Positions 52,008 through 60,439 of a stretch of DNA of 64,000 bases are shown piece by piece (position 1 is the first letter of the stretch; every line of letters starts with the position of its first letter). Source of the DNA: Spirochaetota bacterium (lineage in GTDB: Bacteria > Spirochaetota > Spirochaetia > Treponematales > UBA12059); the NCBI GenBank assembly GCA_018262985.1, contig JADFDI010000001.1, positions 654,664-718,663 of the forward strand, in the 5' to 3' direction. The translations under genes were made by a program, and so were the position numbers. Below the pieces are notes generated by a model. That model was not told the DNA's origin. It was given only the letters and a program-made list of their open reading frames with translations, and made no database searches.

Positions 52008-53399
52008 ATGCTCGCATCCATGGAATCCGCATCCGGGTCGCCGCTCCCCGCGGGCACGGCCGCGACCGAGCGCCTGTCAGGTCCGCTCCTCCGCATCGCG
52101 CTGCCCCTCATGGCGGGCTCCGCCATCGAAAGCCTCTACAACCTCGGCGACGCGTGGTTCCTCGGAAAGCTCGGCACCGACGCCATCTCCGCGCCCTCGG
52201 TCGCCTTCAGCTTCGTCTTCATGGCCATCATCGGCGGCGCCGCGCTGTCGCAGGCGGGCACGACGCTGATGGCCCAGGCCCGGGGCGCCGGCGACGACGC
52301 CCTGGTAAAGCGCTACCTGAACCAGGCGGCCGGCTTCCTCGGCCTCGTGTCCGTCGTCGTGGCCCTGGCGGGCTTCCTGCTGGCGCGACCCGCCCTGCTG
52401 CTCCTGGACACCCCGTCCTCGGTGATGGTCCACGCGCTGCCCTACCTGCGCGTCGTGATGGCGGGAACGCCCTTCATGTTCGCCTACTTCCTGCTGCAGT
52501 CCTCGTTCACGGCCATCGGGAAGACCATGGTGCCCCTCGTCGTGCACCTGGCGGCCGTACTGCTCAACCTGGCGCTCGATCCGCTGTTCATTTTCGGCGT
52601 CGGCCCCCTGCCGGCCTTAGGCTCGACCGGGGCCGCGCTCGCCACCGTCATCTCGCAAGGCGTCGCCGCGGCGGTCAGCCTCCGCATACTGACGAAAGGA
52701 AGGGACGGACTCAGGCTCGAGCGCGCGCTCCTCAGGCCGCGCCGCGCCGACTGGACCTTGCTGCTCCGCATCGGCGTGCCGAGCTCGGTCGGGCAGGGAC
52801 TCTCCGCGCTCGGCTTCACGGTGCTGCAGGGCCTGGTCAACGGCTTCGGCCCCGCGGCCATAGCCGCGTTCGGCGTCGGAAACCGACTGATCAACCTCTT
52901 CGACCTCCCGGCCCACGGCATCGCCAACGCCGTCACCACCATGGTCGGGCAGTCGATCGGAGCGGGCGACGAGGAGAAGGCGCGCCGCGTCGTCCGCTCG
53001 GGACTCTTCCTCGTCGCCGCCTTCCTCGCGCTCCCGATCGCGGCCTCGATGGCCTGGGGCGGTTCCCTCGTGCGCTTCTTCGTCGACGACCCCGAGGCGA
53101 TCAGGCTCGGCGACCTCATGTTCAAGGTGGTCGGCCCCTCGGTATTCCTGTTCGGACTCTTCTTCGCCACCACCGGCGCCTTCCAGGGCGCGGGCGCCAC
53201 CAAGCCCATCATGGTCCTCTCCGTGGCGCGGCTCTGGGTCGTCCGCCTGCCCGTCGCCATCGCGCTCGCGCGCGCCGGCGTCGGCCCCCTCTCGATCTGG
53301 ATAGCCATGTTCGTCTCGAATTTCGTCATCGCGCTCGCCGGCATCCTCTACTACCGGAGCGGCCGCTGGCTCAAGCACGGCGTCCGGGTGCGGCGCTAA
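52008..53399 (+). CDS. MATE family efflux transporter
   Basis: The 463-residue inner-membrane protein shows about twelve segments in two similar halves, as in the multidrug and toxic compound extrusion family. Typical stretches are PLMAGSAIESLYNLGDAWFL in helix 1, GTTLMAQARGAGD, and the second-half equivalents PSSVGQGLSALGFTVLQGLV and VTTMVGQSIGAGDEEKARR. It probably expels drugs or metabolites with Na+ or H+. The ATG at 52020 is a possible alternative start. It ends 1 bp before the first copy of the structured repeat cluster. Confidence 0.92.
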   Translation: MLASMESASGSPLPAGTAATERLSGPLLRIALPLMAGSAIESLYNLGDAWFLGKLGTDAISAPSVAFSFVFMAIIGGAALSQAGTTLMAQARGAGDDALVKRYLNQAAGFLGLVSVVVALAGFLLARPALLLLDTPSSVMVHALPYLRVVMAGTPFMFAYFLLQSSFTAIGKTMVPLVVHLAAVLLNLALDPLFIFGVGPLPALGSTGAALATVISQGVAAAVSLRILTKGRDGLRLERALLRPRRADWTLLLRIGVPSSVGQGLSALGFTVLQGLVNGFGPAAIAAFGVGNRLINLFDLPAHGIANAVTTMVGQSIGAGDEEKARRVVRSGLFLVAAFLALPIAASMAWGGSLVRFFVDDPEAIRLGDLMFKVVGPSVFLFGLFFATTGAFQGAGATKPIMVLSVARLWVVRLPVAIALARAGVGPLSIWIAMFVSNFVIALAGILYYRSGRWLKHGVRVRR

Positions 53400-53400
53400 G

Positions 53401-53527
53401 GCGCGCGACCGCCCGAAGCGATCGCGGCGTCGAAGCCGCGGACCGGCTCCGGCGATCTCCCGAATCACCCGCCCCGCGAAAACCCCGCCCCCCGCCGCGC
53501 CGCCTTCGCGTAGCCCGGGGAAGCGCG
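53401..53527 (-). repeat. Structured direct repeat, copy A
   Basis: First of three related units between the MATE gene and tRNA-Arg. It has two neighbouring hairpins with 5-nt loops: GCGACCGC/GCGATCGC (53405-53425, one mismatch) and GTCGAAGCCG/CGGCTCCGGC (53429-53453, one mismatch, one wobble). Conserved GATCTCCCGAATCACCCGCC follows, then GCGCCGCCTTCGCGTAGCCC. Confidence 0.8.
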
Positions 53528-53722
53528 GCGCGCGACCGCTCGCGGCGGTCGCGGCGCTGAAGCCGAAGACCGGCTTCTGCGATCTCCCGAATCACCCGCC
53601 CGGCGAGAAACCCGCCTCACCGCGCCGCCTTCGTCTTTTCCGGGGAAGCGCGGCGTGCAAGCGCAAACCCGGCAAGAGCTTCTATCCGTGCCGACGACGC
53701 AGGGGGGGGTGGCGAAGGAAAG
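53528..53722 (-). repeat. Structured direct repeat, copy B
   Basis: Hairpin 1 is GCGACCGC/GCGGTCGC (53532-53552), perfect. Hairpin 2 is GCTGAAGCCG/CGGCTTCTGC (53556-53580) with one T-T mismatch. The conserved tail continues GGGGAAGCGCGGCGTGCAAG and is followed by about 55 bp unique to this copy. Confidence 0.8.
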
Positions 53723-53877
53723 CGCGCCCGCGACCGCTTGCGGCGGTCGCGGCGACGAATCCGAGGAACGGATTCGTCGATCTCCCACATCACCCGCCCC
53801 GCGAGAAACCCGCCCCGCCGCGCCGCCTTTGCGTAGCCCGGGGAAGCGCGGCGTGCAAGCGCAAACCCGGCGAAGTG
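53723..53877 (-). repeat. Structured direct repeat, copy C
   Basis: Hairpin 1 is GCGACCGC/GCGGTCGC (53730-53750) and hairpin 2 is GACGAATCCG/CGGATTCGTC (53754-53778), both perfect. Compared with copy B, hairpin 2 shows two compensatory base-pair changes, a C-G pair to A-T and a G-C pair to T-A. Confidence 0.8.
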
Positions 53878-53904
53878 ATTCGCGGAACCCGGCCGAGCGG
53901 CGGG

Positions 53905-53964
53905 TGACGCAGAATAACGGGCCCCCGAGCGCTCCAAGCGAGCGGGGTTCGTTATTCTGCGTCA
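53905..53964. repeat. Perfect 15-bp inverted repeat
   Basis: TGACGCAGAATAACG (53905-53919) is matched exactly by its complement at 53950-53964, with an inner GC-rich stem. The arms are notably AT-richer than their surroundings. It lies between the structured repeats and the tRNA terminator. Confidence 0.8.
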
Positions 53965-54029
53965 GGCCCCGCCCGGGCTTGTCCCGAGAACCCCTCGCCG
54001 CGCTTCCCCGGCACCCCCCGCTCCCCCGG

Positions 54030-54062
54030 AAAAAACGAAAGCCGCCCGAGGGGGCGGCTTTC
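54030..54062 (-). terminator. Intrinsic terminator of tRNA-Arg
   Basis: On the minus strand GAAAGCCGCCC/GGGCGGCTTTC (54062-54037) is an 11-bp stem, followed by G and then TTTTTT (54035-54030), ending the tRNA transcript 5 bp after its 3' end. Confidence 0.9.
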
Positions 54063-54067
54063 GAGCC

Positions 54068-54141
54068 TGATCCGGACCTGATTCGAACAGGCGACCTAGC
54101 GCTTAGGAGGCGCTCGCTCTATCCAACTGAGCTACCGGACC
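54068..54141 (-). tRNA. tRNA-Arg (anticodon CCT)
   Basis: A full 74-nt cloverleaf: acceptor GGTCCGG/CCGGATC with one G-T wobble and discriminator A, D arm GCTCAGTTGGATAGAGC, anticodon stem AGCGC/GCGCT around CTCCTAA (anticodon CCT) and T arm with GTTCGAATC. The 3' CCA is not encoded. It reads AGG codons. Confidence 0.95.
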
Positions 54142-54193
54142 GCGGCAGGACGGTGACGGACGGGCTGACTGACCGTGATCCTGCACGGACGCG

Positions 54194-54223
54194 ATACTAG
54201 CCGAGCGCGGCGCCGGGTGTCAA
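54194..54223 (-). promoter_or_regulatory. tRNA-Arg promoter
   Basis: On the minus strand a perfect TTGACA (54223-54218) and TAGTAT (54199-54194) are 18 bp apart, about 55 bp before the tRNA. The -35 box overlaps the end of the cyclase gene. Confidence 0.7.
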
Positions 54224-56763
54224 TTCGACGAAGCGCCGGGCTCACCCGGCTCGCCGCGACGGATCTTTCCGGCCTTCGGGGCGGCCGCGCCTTCCCGCTC
54301 GGCGCCGGGCGCCGCGTCGGGCGGCGGCGCGGCGTACGCTTCGGACGAAGCGGGCAGGGCGGGGCGGGCCGCGGCGGCCTCGCGCTCGGCGGCGATGCGC
54401 TCGAGCTCCTCCCAGGGATCGCCCTTGACGTCCTCGTAGCCGCGGCGCACGTCCTCGAGGTACTTGGCGAGCTCGTCGGTGCGCGTGCGCACCATCTTCA
54501 GCGCCGCGTCGCCGGGAACGCCGGGCGCGGTGCGGAGCCGGGCCAGGTCGAGGCGCATCTGCTTGAGCTGGTTCACCGACGAACGGAGGCGGAGGCCCAA
54601 CACTTCCTTCTGGTCCTGCAGGTCGCGGAACGAGGCTTCCTGCTTCTCGATCTCGGCGATGGACGAGCGGTACTCGCCCTTGAGGGACTCCGAGCCGGCG
54701 CGCTCGAGCTTGGCCGCGAGCTCGGCCTTGTCCTTCGAGAGGTCCTGCATCGGCACCGAGTCGACGATGGCGTCGATCTCGTTGACCGTCTTGGCGAGCA
54801 GGGCCACCTGCTCGACGTACTGGTCGAGCGAGGGGATCATGTCCGCGTCGAAGGGCGCCTCGCTTCCGGCCGCCTTGATCTGGGCGACCAGGGCGTCGCG
54901 GGCCTGGGCCGCCTCCGCGAGCAGCGAGGCGTAGGGGCCGGCCTCCGCGCCGGCCGCGCGGACCTTGCCGGCGGAGCGCAGGGCTTCCGCCCGGTTCTTC
55001 GCGCCGAGGGTGGCCCAGAGCTTCCGTTCGAGCCGGCGCTTCGTCATGCCGTAGGTCACGGCGTGCGAGATCCACGAGATGGCCATGATGGCCGAGGGTA
55101 TGAGGAACCAGGGCGGGGCGAGCTGCGTGGTCACCTGGTTGATGACCGCGAGGAGGAGCGGTACGGTCAGGATGCTCGCGTTGTGGCGCGCCATCGAGTC
55201 CTTGACGCGGTTGAGCTTGCGGAGCGCGTCGAGCGACTCCTCCCCGAGCTCGGGCAGCTTCTCGGCGTCGCGGGCCTTGGCCCGGGCGCGGAAGGCCGCG
55301 AAGACGTTGGCCACGACGCCCGTACCCCAGCCCGCCGTCACGATGGCGGCCCAAAGGAAGGGGCCCCGCCCTTCGAGCGCTCCGGGCAGGCCGGCCAGGC
55401 CCGCCCCGCCCCCGGCCACCCCGAGGTTGAGGTACCAGAGGAAGGCGTTGACGCCGAGGAACGAAAGCGCGTTGCCCACGAGGCCTCCGACCGTCTTTCG
55501 CCTGCGCTCCTCGAGGCCGTCCCGGTACTCGCCGAAGGTGAGCGCCCTGTCCTCGCGGCCCGGCTTGAAGTAGTCGGAGTCCTTGAGCTCCTTGTCCCAT
55601 TTGTGCGTCTCGAGCGCCTCGTCCTCGACGCGCCGGAGCGCCTCCCCGACGATCGCGTCCGCTTTCCGTCCGTGCCGCGCCGCCTCGCGCTCCGCGTGGC
55701 GCTCGGCCTTCTCGACCGCGCGCCCCGCCAGCTCGCCGATGCGCGACGCGATCTCGGCGCCGCGGCCCGTAGGGGCGGTCCCGGCCGCGTCGTGCCGTCC
55801 CGAGCTCTTCCGTATGCCGTACTCGATGGCGTCGACGATGCCCGACACGGCGCGCTCGATGTCGCGGCCGAGCGCCTCGCCGTCGAAGCCCGCCTTGGCG
55901 GTCGCGGGCCGGTCGCGCGCGACGATGCCCTTGTCGACCAGGGCCGCGATCGCCTCCTTGGCCTCGACCCCGCGGTCGCCGTACTTCGAGAGCGCCTCGC
56001 CCACGGTCATGCGGCGCCCGAGCGCCTTGGTGTCCTCGAGGACGGCCTTGCGCACCTCCTCGAGCAGGTCAGCGGAGGCGCCGGGGCCGTAGCCCCTGGA
56101 CGCCTGGCCCGAGGCCTCGCCGTCAACCTTGCGCGCCGGCTCGGAGCTCGAGGGCGCTATCGGCAGGGCGGCTCCCTGGTCCCCCGCGGTTTCCGCGGCC
56201 GGCAGGCCGGGACGGGGCTCGTGCCGCTTCGGGTCGAACTCCACGTTGGGCGTGACGATCTCGTAGGCGTGGATTTCCTTCGTGATGTTCTTGAGCGAGA
56301 CCTTGCCGAGCTTCTCCGCGCGGAAGTCCAGCTTGTTGAGCACCAGGTTGTACACGTCCTGGCTCATGCAGATGGTGCCCGGCCGCGCCAGCGACTGGAG
56401 CCGCGCCGCGATGTTGATGCCCTCGCCGAGCGCGTCGTTCTCGAAGAACCAGATGTCCCCGAGGTGGACGCCGATGCGCAGGAGCAAGGGCAGGTCCCGG
56501 TGCTCCAGGTTGTAGGCGTGGAGCTTCTCCTGCACCTCGATGGCGCACTGGAGCGCCTCGACCGTGTTCCGGAAGTCCACCAGGAAGGCGTCGCCTATCG
56601 TCTTTATGATGGTCCCGTGCCGCCGCTCGGCGATCTCCGTGACCAGCGCGTTGTGGTACGAGAGGAGCTTGAGGGTCGCCGCCTCGTCCTTCTCCATCAT
56701 CCGCGAGAAGCCGACGATGTCCGTGTACATGATCGCCGCGAGGCGGTAGTCCTTGTGCTCCAT
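54220..56763 (-). CDS. Class III nucleotide cyclase fused to 2TM-like membrane domains and a coiled coil
   Basis: With the ATG at 56763 the protein has 847 residues. Residues about 1-170 are an adenylate/guanylate cyclase domain with metal Asp residues in IMYTDIVGFSRMMEKDE and TIIKTIGDAFLVDF, and the transition-state region GEGINIAARLQ. A proline/charged linker follows. Two hydrophobic hairpins come next, at about 424-489 (LSFLGVNAFLWYLNL, then ATVTAGWG-like AAIVTAGWGTGVVANVF) and 526-571 (PPWFLIPSAIMAISWISHAV), which resemble the 2TM domain. A charged, probably coiled C-terminal part (about 600-770) ends the protein. It should make a cyclic nucleotide at the membrane. No ribosome binding site supports either ATG (56763 or 56778). 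Confidence 0.75.
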   Translation of the reverse strand: MEHKDYRLAAIMYTDIVGFSRMMEKDEAATLKLLSYHNALVTEIAERRHGTIIKTIGDAFLVDFRNTVEALQCAIEVQEKLHAYNLEHRDLPLLLRIGVHLGDIWFFENDALGEGINIAARLQSLARPGTICMSQDVYNLVLNKLDFRAEKLGKVSLKNITKEIHAYEIVTPNVEFDPKRHEPRPGLPAAETAGDQGAALPIAPSSSEPARKVDGEASGQASRGYGPGASADLLEEVRKAVLEDTKALGRRMTVGEALSKYGDRGVEAKEAIAALVDKGIVARDRPATAKAGFDGEALGRDIERAVSGIVDAIEYGIRKSSGRHDAAGTAPTGRGAEIASRIGELAGRAVEKAERHAEREAARHGRKADAIVGEALRRVEDEALETHKWDKELKDSDYFKPGREDRALTFGEYRDGLEERRRKTVGGLVGNALSFLGVNAFLWYLNLGVAGGGAGLAGLPGALEGRGPFLWAAIVTAGWGTGVVANVFAAFRARAKARDAEKLPELGEESLDALRKLNRVKDSMARHNASILTVPLLLAVINQVTTQLAPPWFLIPSAIMAISWISHAVTYGMTKRRLERKLWATLGAKNRAEALRSAGKVRAAGAEAGPYASLLAEAAQARDALVAQIKAAGSEAPFDADMIPSLDQYVEQVALLAKTVNEIDAIVDSVPMQDLSKDKAELAAKLERAGSESLKGEYRSSIAEIEKQEASFRDLQDQKEVLGLRLRSSVNQLKQMRLDLARLRTAPGVPGDAALKMVRTRTDELAKYLEDVRRGYEDVKGDPWEELERIAAEREAAAARPALPASSEAYAAPPPDAAPGAEREGAAAPKAGKIRRGEPGEPGASSN

Positions 56764-56850
56764 AATTGAAGGAAGCATAGACACGGGGCCGCCCTCGCGT
56801 CAACGAGTCCGGCGGAAAGCGTTCGAAGGCCTGGCACGCGAACCTGAAGA

Positions 56851-56900
56851 AACGCCGAGACGCCGAGACGTCGACACACAAAGGCACAAAGACACAAAGC
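56851..56900 (+). repeat. Periodic GAGACGCC / CACAAAG repeats (family 1)
   Basis: AACGCCGAGACGCCGAGACG (period 8) is followed by CACAAAGGCACAAAGACACA (period about 8-9). The 434-bp gap between the cyclase and tetR genes holds nothing else that I can call apart from the tetR operators at its end; no gene is supported. Confidence 0.6.
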
Positions 56901-57116
56901 CGAGAGGGAGCAAGGGGACGGGCAAGTGGGGAAAAAATAGGCGCCGGGGACGCTTGCTCGCTTCGACCTTCCCCGAGGCGGCGAGTTCGCGTTTTCGGGC
57001 TCGGGCGGCGGGCTGTCCGAGGGCGTAGCCTTCACGGGGCGGCGCCCCCGTCGGCGATGCGTTCGCGGCGATCGCGCGGGGCGGCGCCTTCGCGGGTCGA
57101 CGTTTCCCCCGCGGGA

Positions 57117-57167
57117 CTTGACCGGGTGGTCAAGCCGCGGTATGCTTGATGTTGACCAGGTGGTCAA
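57117..57167 (+). promoter_or_regulatory. tetR-ABC promoter with two TetR-type operators
   Basis: TTGACC (57118-57123) and TATGCT (57141-57146) are 17 bp apart. The palindrome CTTGACCGGGTGGTCAAG (57117-57134) covers the -35 box and TTGACCAGGTGGTCAA (57152-57167) covers the start region. The two sites differ by one base in the spacer and strongly suggest autoregulation. Confidence 0.8.
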
Positions 57168-57197
57168 GCAGATCGCGGAAGAGGAGCGCCGAGGTCC

Positions 57198-57830
57198 ATG
57201 ACGGCTATCGAGGATCTGACGAGCGCGTCGTTCAGGCAGCTGCCGGAGGAGAAGCGCGAGGCCATCGCGCGCGCGGCCCGCGCCGAATTCGCCGCGCGCG
57301 GCTTCGAACGCGCCTCGACCAACCGCATCGTGCTCGCGTGCGGCATCGCGAAGGGCTCGCTCTGGAACTACTTCGACGGCAAGGAAGGGCTTTTCCTCTA
57401 CCTGCACGCGCTCGCGGGGCGCGCCATGCTCGAGCGGCTCCGCGCGGCGCGCGGCCGGATCGCGGCGGGCGGCGGGCCGCTCGATCGGCTTTCGAGGGCG
57501 GTGGAGCTCTCGCTCGAGCTCTACGAGGCCGACCCCGAGGGCTACCGCTTTTCCCTGACCCTGGCCGAGCCGGACGCGCGACACCTCATTCCCCGCTACG
57601 CCTCGCTCTTCCCGCCCGGCGACGGCGAGGAGCTCTTCGCCTCGCTCGTCGCGCCGGAAGGCTCCGGCACCGACCCCGCGCTGGCCCGGGCCCTGCGCTG
57701 GATGCTGGTCGGCATAAAATTCGAGATGCAGGCCCGCATCGGCTCGGGCATCGGGCCGGCCGAGCTCAGGGCCGAGCTCAAGTCCGCCCTGGCTTCGCTT
57801 TCGGGCCTTTTTAAAGGAGTGGACGCATGA
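57198..57830 (+). CDS. TetR family transcriptional regulator
   Basis: The 210-residue protein has the TetR helix-turn-helix at about residues 18-62 (FAARGFERASTNRIVLACGI, then AKGSLWNYFDGKEGLFLYL). A ligand-binding part follows that keeps the TetR-type helical pattern. It is the first gene of an operon with an ABC-2 exporter and overlaps the ATPase gene by 4 bp. The twin operators at 57117 and 57152 are its likely targets; the inducer is probably a compound expelled by the exporter. Confidence 0.93.
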   Translation: MTAIEDLTSASFRQLPEEKREAIARAARAEFAARGFERASTNRIVLACGIAKGSLWNYFDGKEGLFLYLHALAGRAMLERLRAARGRIAAGGGPLDRLSRAVELSLELYEADPEGYRFSLTLAEPDARHLIPRYASLFPPGDGEELFASLVAPEGSGTDPALARALRWMLVGIKFEMQARIGSGIGPAELRAELKSALASLSGLFKGVDA

Positions 57831-58684
57831 TCCTGGTGGAGCGCCTCAGGCACGACTACGAGGGCAAGGGGAACTACGCGGTCGACGACGTGAGCTTCTC
57901 CGTCGCGCCGGGCACGATCTTCGGCTTCCTCGGTCCCTCCGGGGCCGGCAAGAGCACGGTCCAGAACATCCTGACCGGGCTCCTGCCCTTGCAGGAGGGT
58001 CGCGCGGAGCTCGCCGGCACGCCGGTGAAGTCCCTGAAGAGCGCCTTCTTCAACAAGGTCGGCTACTCCTTCGAGCTCCCGAACCTCTACAATTCGCTCA
58101 CCGGTTACGAGAACCTGGCCTTCTTCGCCGGGCTCTTCTCGGTGCCGACCGAGGATCCGATGAAGCTGCTCGACCGCGTCGGGCTCGCGGCGGCCGCGGG
58201 CAAGCGGGTCGCGCAGTACTCCAAGGGCATGAAGCAACGGCTCCTCTTCCTCCGCTCCATCATCAACCGGCCCGAGATCCTCTTCCTCGACGAGCCTGAG
58301 TCGGGGCTGGACCCGGCGACCGCCCTGGTGGTCAAGGACCTGATCCGCGAGCAGCGCGACCGGGGGGCGGCCATCCTGCTCACCACCCACAACATGTACG
58401 CGGCCGACGAGCTCTGCGACCGGGTGGCCTTCATCGACAAGGGGCGCATCCTCGCCGAGGGCAGCCCCCGCGAGCTCAGGCTCGGCTTCGGCGAGAAGCT
58501 CGTGCGGGTCGAGTACCGCGAGGGGGGCGCGTCGAAGGCCGAGCGGCTCGACCTCTCGCTCGAGCCGGGCCGGGAACGCCTCGCCGCCCTCGCGCGGACG
58601 GGCGCGCTCGAGACCGTCCACTCGACCGAGGCCACGCTCGAGTCCATCTTCATCGAGCTCACGGGGCGGAGGCTGGCGGAATGA
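57827..58684 (+). CDS. ABC-2 type transporter ATP-binding protein
   Basis: The 285-residue ATPase shows Walker A GPSGAGKST (about 36-44), Q-loop region FELPNLYNSLTGYENL, signature YSKGMKQRLLFLRSI (about 130) and Walker B ILFLDEPESGLD (about 151), followed by the switch His in LLTTHNMYAADEL. It starts in an ATGA overlap with tetR and ends in one with the first permease. It powers the two permeases encoded next. Confidence 0.93.
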   Translation: MILVERLRHDYEGKGNYAVDDVSFSVAPGTIFGFLGPSGAGKSTVQNILTGLLPLQEGRAELAGTPVKSLKSAFFNKVGYSFELPNLYNSLTGYENLAFFAGLFSVPTEDPMKLLDRVGLAAAAGKRVAQYSKGMKQRLLFLRSIINRPEILFLDEPESGLDPATALVVKDLIREQRDRGAAILLTTHNMYAADELCDRVAFIDKGRILAEGSPRELRLGFGEKLVRVEYREGGASKAERLDLSLEPGRERLAALARTGALETVHSTEATLESIFIELTGRRLAE

Positions 58685-59484
58685 AGGCCTTCGCGACCCT
58701 GCTCGCCCTCGAGCTCCGGGTGCTCGCGCGCGGCGGCTTCCCCGTCGTCATGGCGGTGGTATTGGCCGCCTCGGCGCTCAGCGTGCACGCGCTCCGCGCG
58801 GTCGACGCCGCGGCCTCCGTCGACGCGGCGTCCGGGCCGGAGCTGCTCGAGGCCGGCCCCTGGTCCATCACGGTCCTGCGCCCCGAGGCCTCGTCGCGGC
58901 CGGCCCTCCACGAACGCATGGTCACGACCCTGCTCGTCTACGAGGTGCTCATCCTCGGCTTCCTCTTCGTCGCCGTGGGGCTCTTCCAGCAATTCGAGGA
59001 GGGCAGCCTGCGCGCCTACCGACTGAGCCCCGGCGGGCAGGCGCGCTGGACCGGCGCCAAGCTCCTCGTGTGGAGCGCCGCGGGCGTGGCATACGGCCTC
59101 GCCTTCCTCGCCGCCTCGTTCGAGCCGCCGGCCTGGAGCGCCCTGCCCGGGGTCGTCGCGCTCTCGGCCCTCGGCTCGCTCCTCATGACGACGCTCGGCC
59201 TCCTCCTCGCGGCGTTCAGCCGCAACCTGAGCCAGTGGTTCCCGCCCGCGGCGGGCCTCCTCGCGCTCAACATGGCGCCCGCGGCGCTCGCGGAGTCCTG
59301 GCCCGAGGCGCGCTGGCTCGCGCCCGGCGGCGCGGCGCTCGCCGGCTTCGAGGCCCTGCTCGGGCAAGGCGATCCGGCGCTCCTCGGGGCCTCGTTCGCC
59401 TGGCTCGGCGCCGCGCTGGCCCTGGCCCTTCCGCTTTCGTGGCTCGCGCTCAGGGCCCGGGCGTTCAAGGAGGCAGGGCGATGA
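58681..59484 (+). CDS. ABC-2 type transporter permease (first)
   Basis: The 267-residue membrane protein has a first segment near residue 20, a periplasmic loop with charged residues, then five segments (LLVYEVLILGFLFVAVGLFQ; LSALGSLLMTTLGLLLAAFS and others). The motif QQFEEGSLRAYRLSPGGQAR is typical of ABC-2 permeases, which extend a short amphipathic helix before the core. It overlaps its neighbours by 4 bp on both sides. Confidence 0.85.
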   Translation: MKAFATLLALELRVLARGGFPVVMAVVLAASALSVHALRAVDAAASVDAASGPELLEAGPWSITVLRPEASSRPALHERMVTTLLVYEVLILGFLFVAVGLFQQFEEGSLRAYRLSPGGQARWTGAKLLVWSAAGVAYGLAFLAASFEPPAWSALPGVVALSALGSLLMTTLGLLLAAFSRNLSQWFPPAAGLLALNMAPAALAESWPEARWLAPGGAALAGFEALLGQGDPALLGASFAWLGAALALALPLSWLALRARAFKEAGR

Positions 59485-60419
59485 AGCTCGCGAAGCTCAG
59501 GGCGGCCGCGACGATCGCCCGACAGGACTGGACGCGCAGCCGGCGCGACCTGATCGCGCTCTACATCATGCTCAGCCCGCTCCTCCTCGCGCTCGCCGCG
59601 CGCTTCCTCCTGCCGCTCGTCGCCGCGCCGGTCCTCGAGGTCGCCGTCGGCGCGGACGTACCCGCCGAGCTGTCCGCCCGGCTCGCCGCGGCGGGCCACC
59701 GCGTGGTCGCCCCGGGGGAATCGGCGCTCGTTCTCCGCGCCGGGCCGGGGGGGCTGGAACTGCTCGCGCCCGGGAACGGCGACCGCGCGACGCGCGCCGT
59801 CCGGGACGCCCTCGAGGGGGGCGGACGCGGCGTACGGCCCGGGCTCGCGGAGCTCGCGGCGGCCTTCCTGCTCATCTCGGGCTGTTTCCTGGCAGCGCTC
59901 GGTTCGGGGTTGACCATGGTCGAGGACCGGAGCTCCGGGGCGATACGCGCACTGGGTACGGGCCCCGTCGGCCTCGCGGCCTACCTGGCCGGCAAGCTGC
60001 TCTTCATAGCCTCGATCTCGGTCGCGGTATGCCTCGGCGCGGCCCTGGTCCTCGAGGGCTTCCGGGCGCCGTTCGGGAGGCTTTTCCTCGCCTCGCTCGC
60101 CTCGGCGCCCCTCGGCCTCGCGGTGGCCCTGCTGCTCGGGACGAGCGCCGACAGCCAGCTCAAGGCGCTCGGCTCCATCAAGCTGATCATGCCGCTCTAC
60201 CTGAGCGTGCCGCTGGCCGCGGTGCTCGTGCCGGAGGGCGCGCGCGCCTGGTTCGCCCTCTTCCCCAACGTCTGGATGCTCGAGCTGTTCCGGGCCTCCT
60301 TCGCGGAGGGGGGCGGCGTCCGCTACGCGTCCGCCCTGGCCGCCACGGCGCTGCTCGGTTCGCTCGCCCTCGTGCCGCTCGCGCGCGCCGCGCGCGGCAA
60401 ACTCGGTTTCAGGTCGTGA
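59481..60419 (+). CDS. ABC-2 type transporter permease (second)
   Basis: The 312-residue permease starts in an ATGA overlap. It has a first segment (LYIMLSPLLLALAARFLL), a larger outside domain of about 80 residues and then five segments with the family motif MVEDRSSGAIRALGTGPVGL. The outside domain suggests an exporter of the drug or lipid class. The frame is open upstream but overlaps the first permease. Confidence 0.85.
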   Translation: MKLAKLRAAATIARQDWTRSRRDLIALYIMLSPLLLALAARFLLPLVAAPVLEVAVGADVPAELSARLAAAGHRVVAPGESALVLRAGPGGLELLAPGNGDRATRAVRDALEGGGRGVRPGLAELAAAFLLISGCFLAALGSGLTMVEDRSSGAIRALGTGPVGLAAYLAGKLLFIASISVAVCLGAALVLEGFRAPFGRLFLASLASAPLGLAVALLLGTSADSQLKALGSIKLIMPLYLSVPLAAVLVPEGARAWFALFPNVWMLELFRASFAEGGGVRYASALAATALLGSLALVPLARAARGKLGFRS

Positions 60420-60439
60420 ACGACCAAATGGAGGATCGT

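Noticed and set aside
53401-53877. Possible CRISPR array
   Set aside because: The units are long, uneven in spacing and internally structured, and there are no short unique spacers or cas genes.
53371-53937. Open frames over the structured repeats (Arg-rich, three related versions)
   Set aside because: They arise from the repeated hairpin units; they have no ribosome binding sites and the fold, not the frame, shows compensatory change.
53905-54141. tRNA-Arg 3' end as an attachment site of an integrated element
   Set aside because: No integrase gene and no second copy of the tRNA end were seen in the window.
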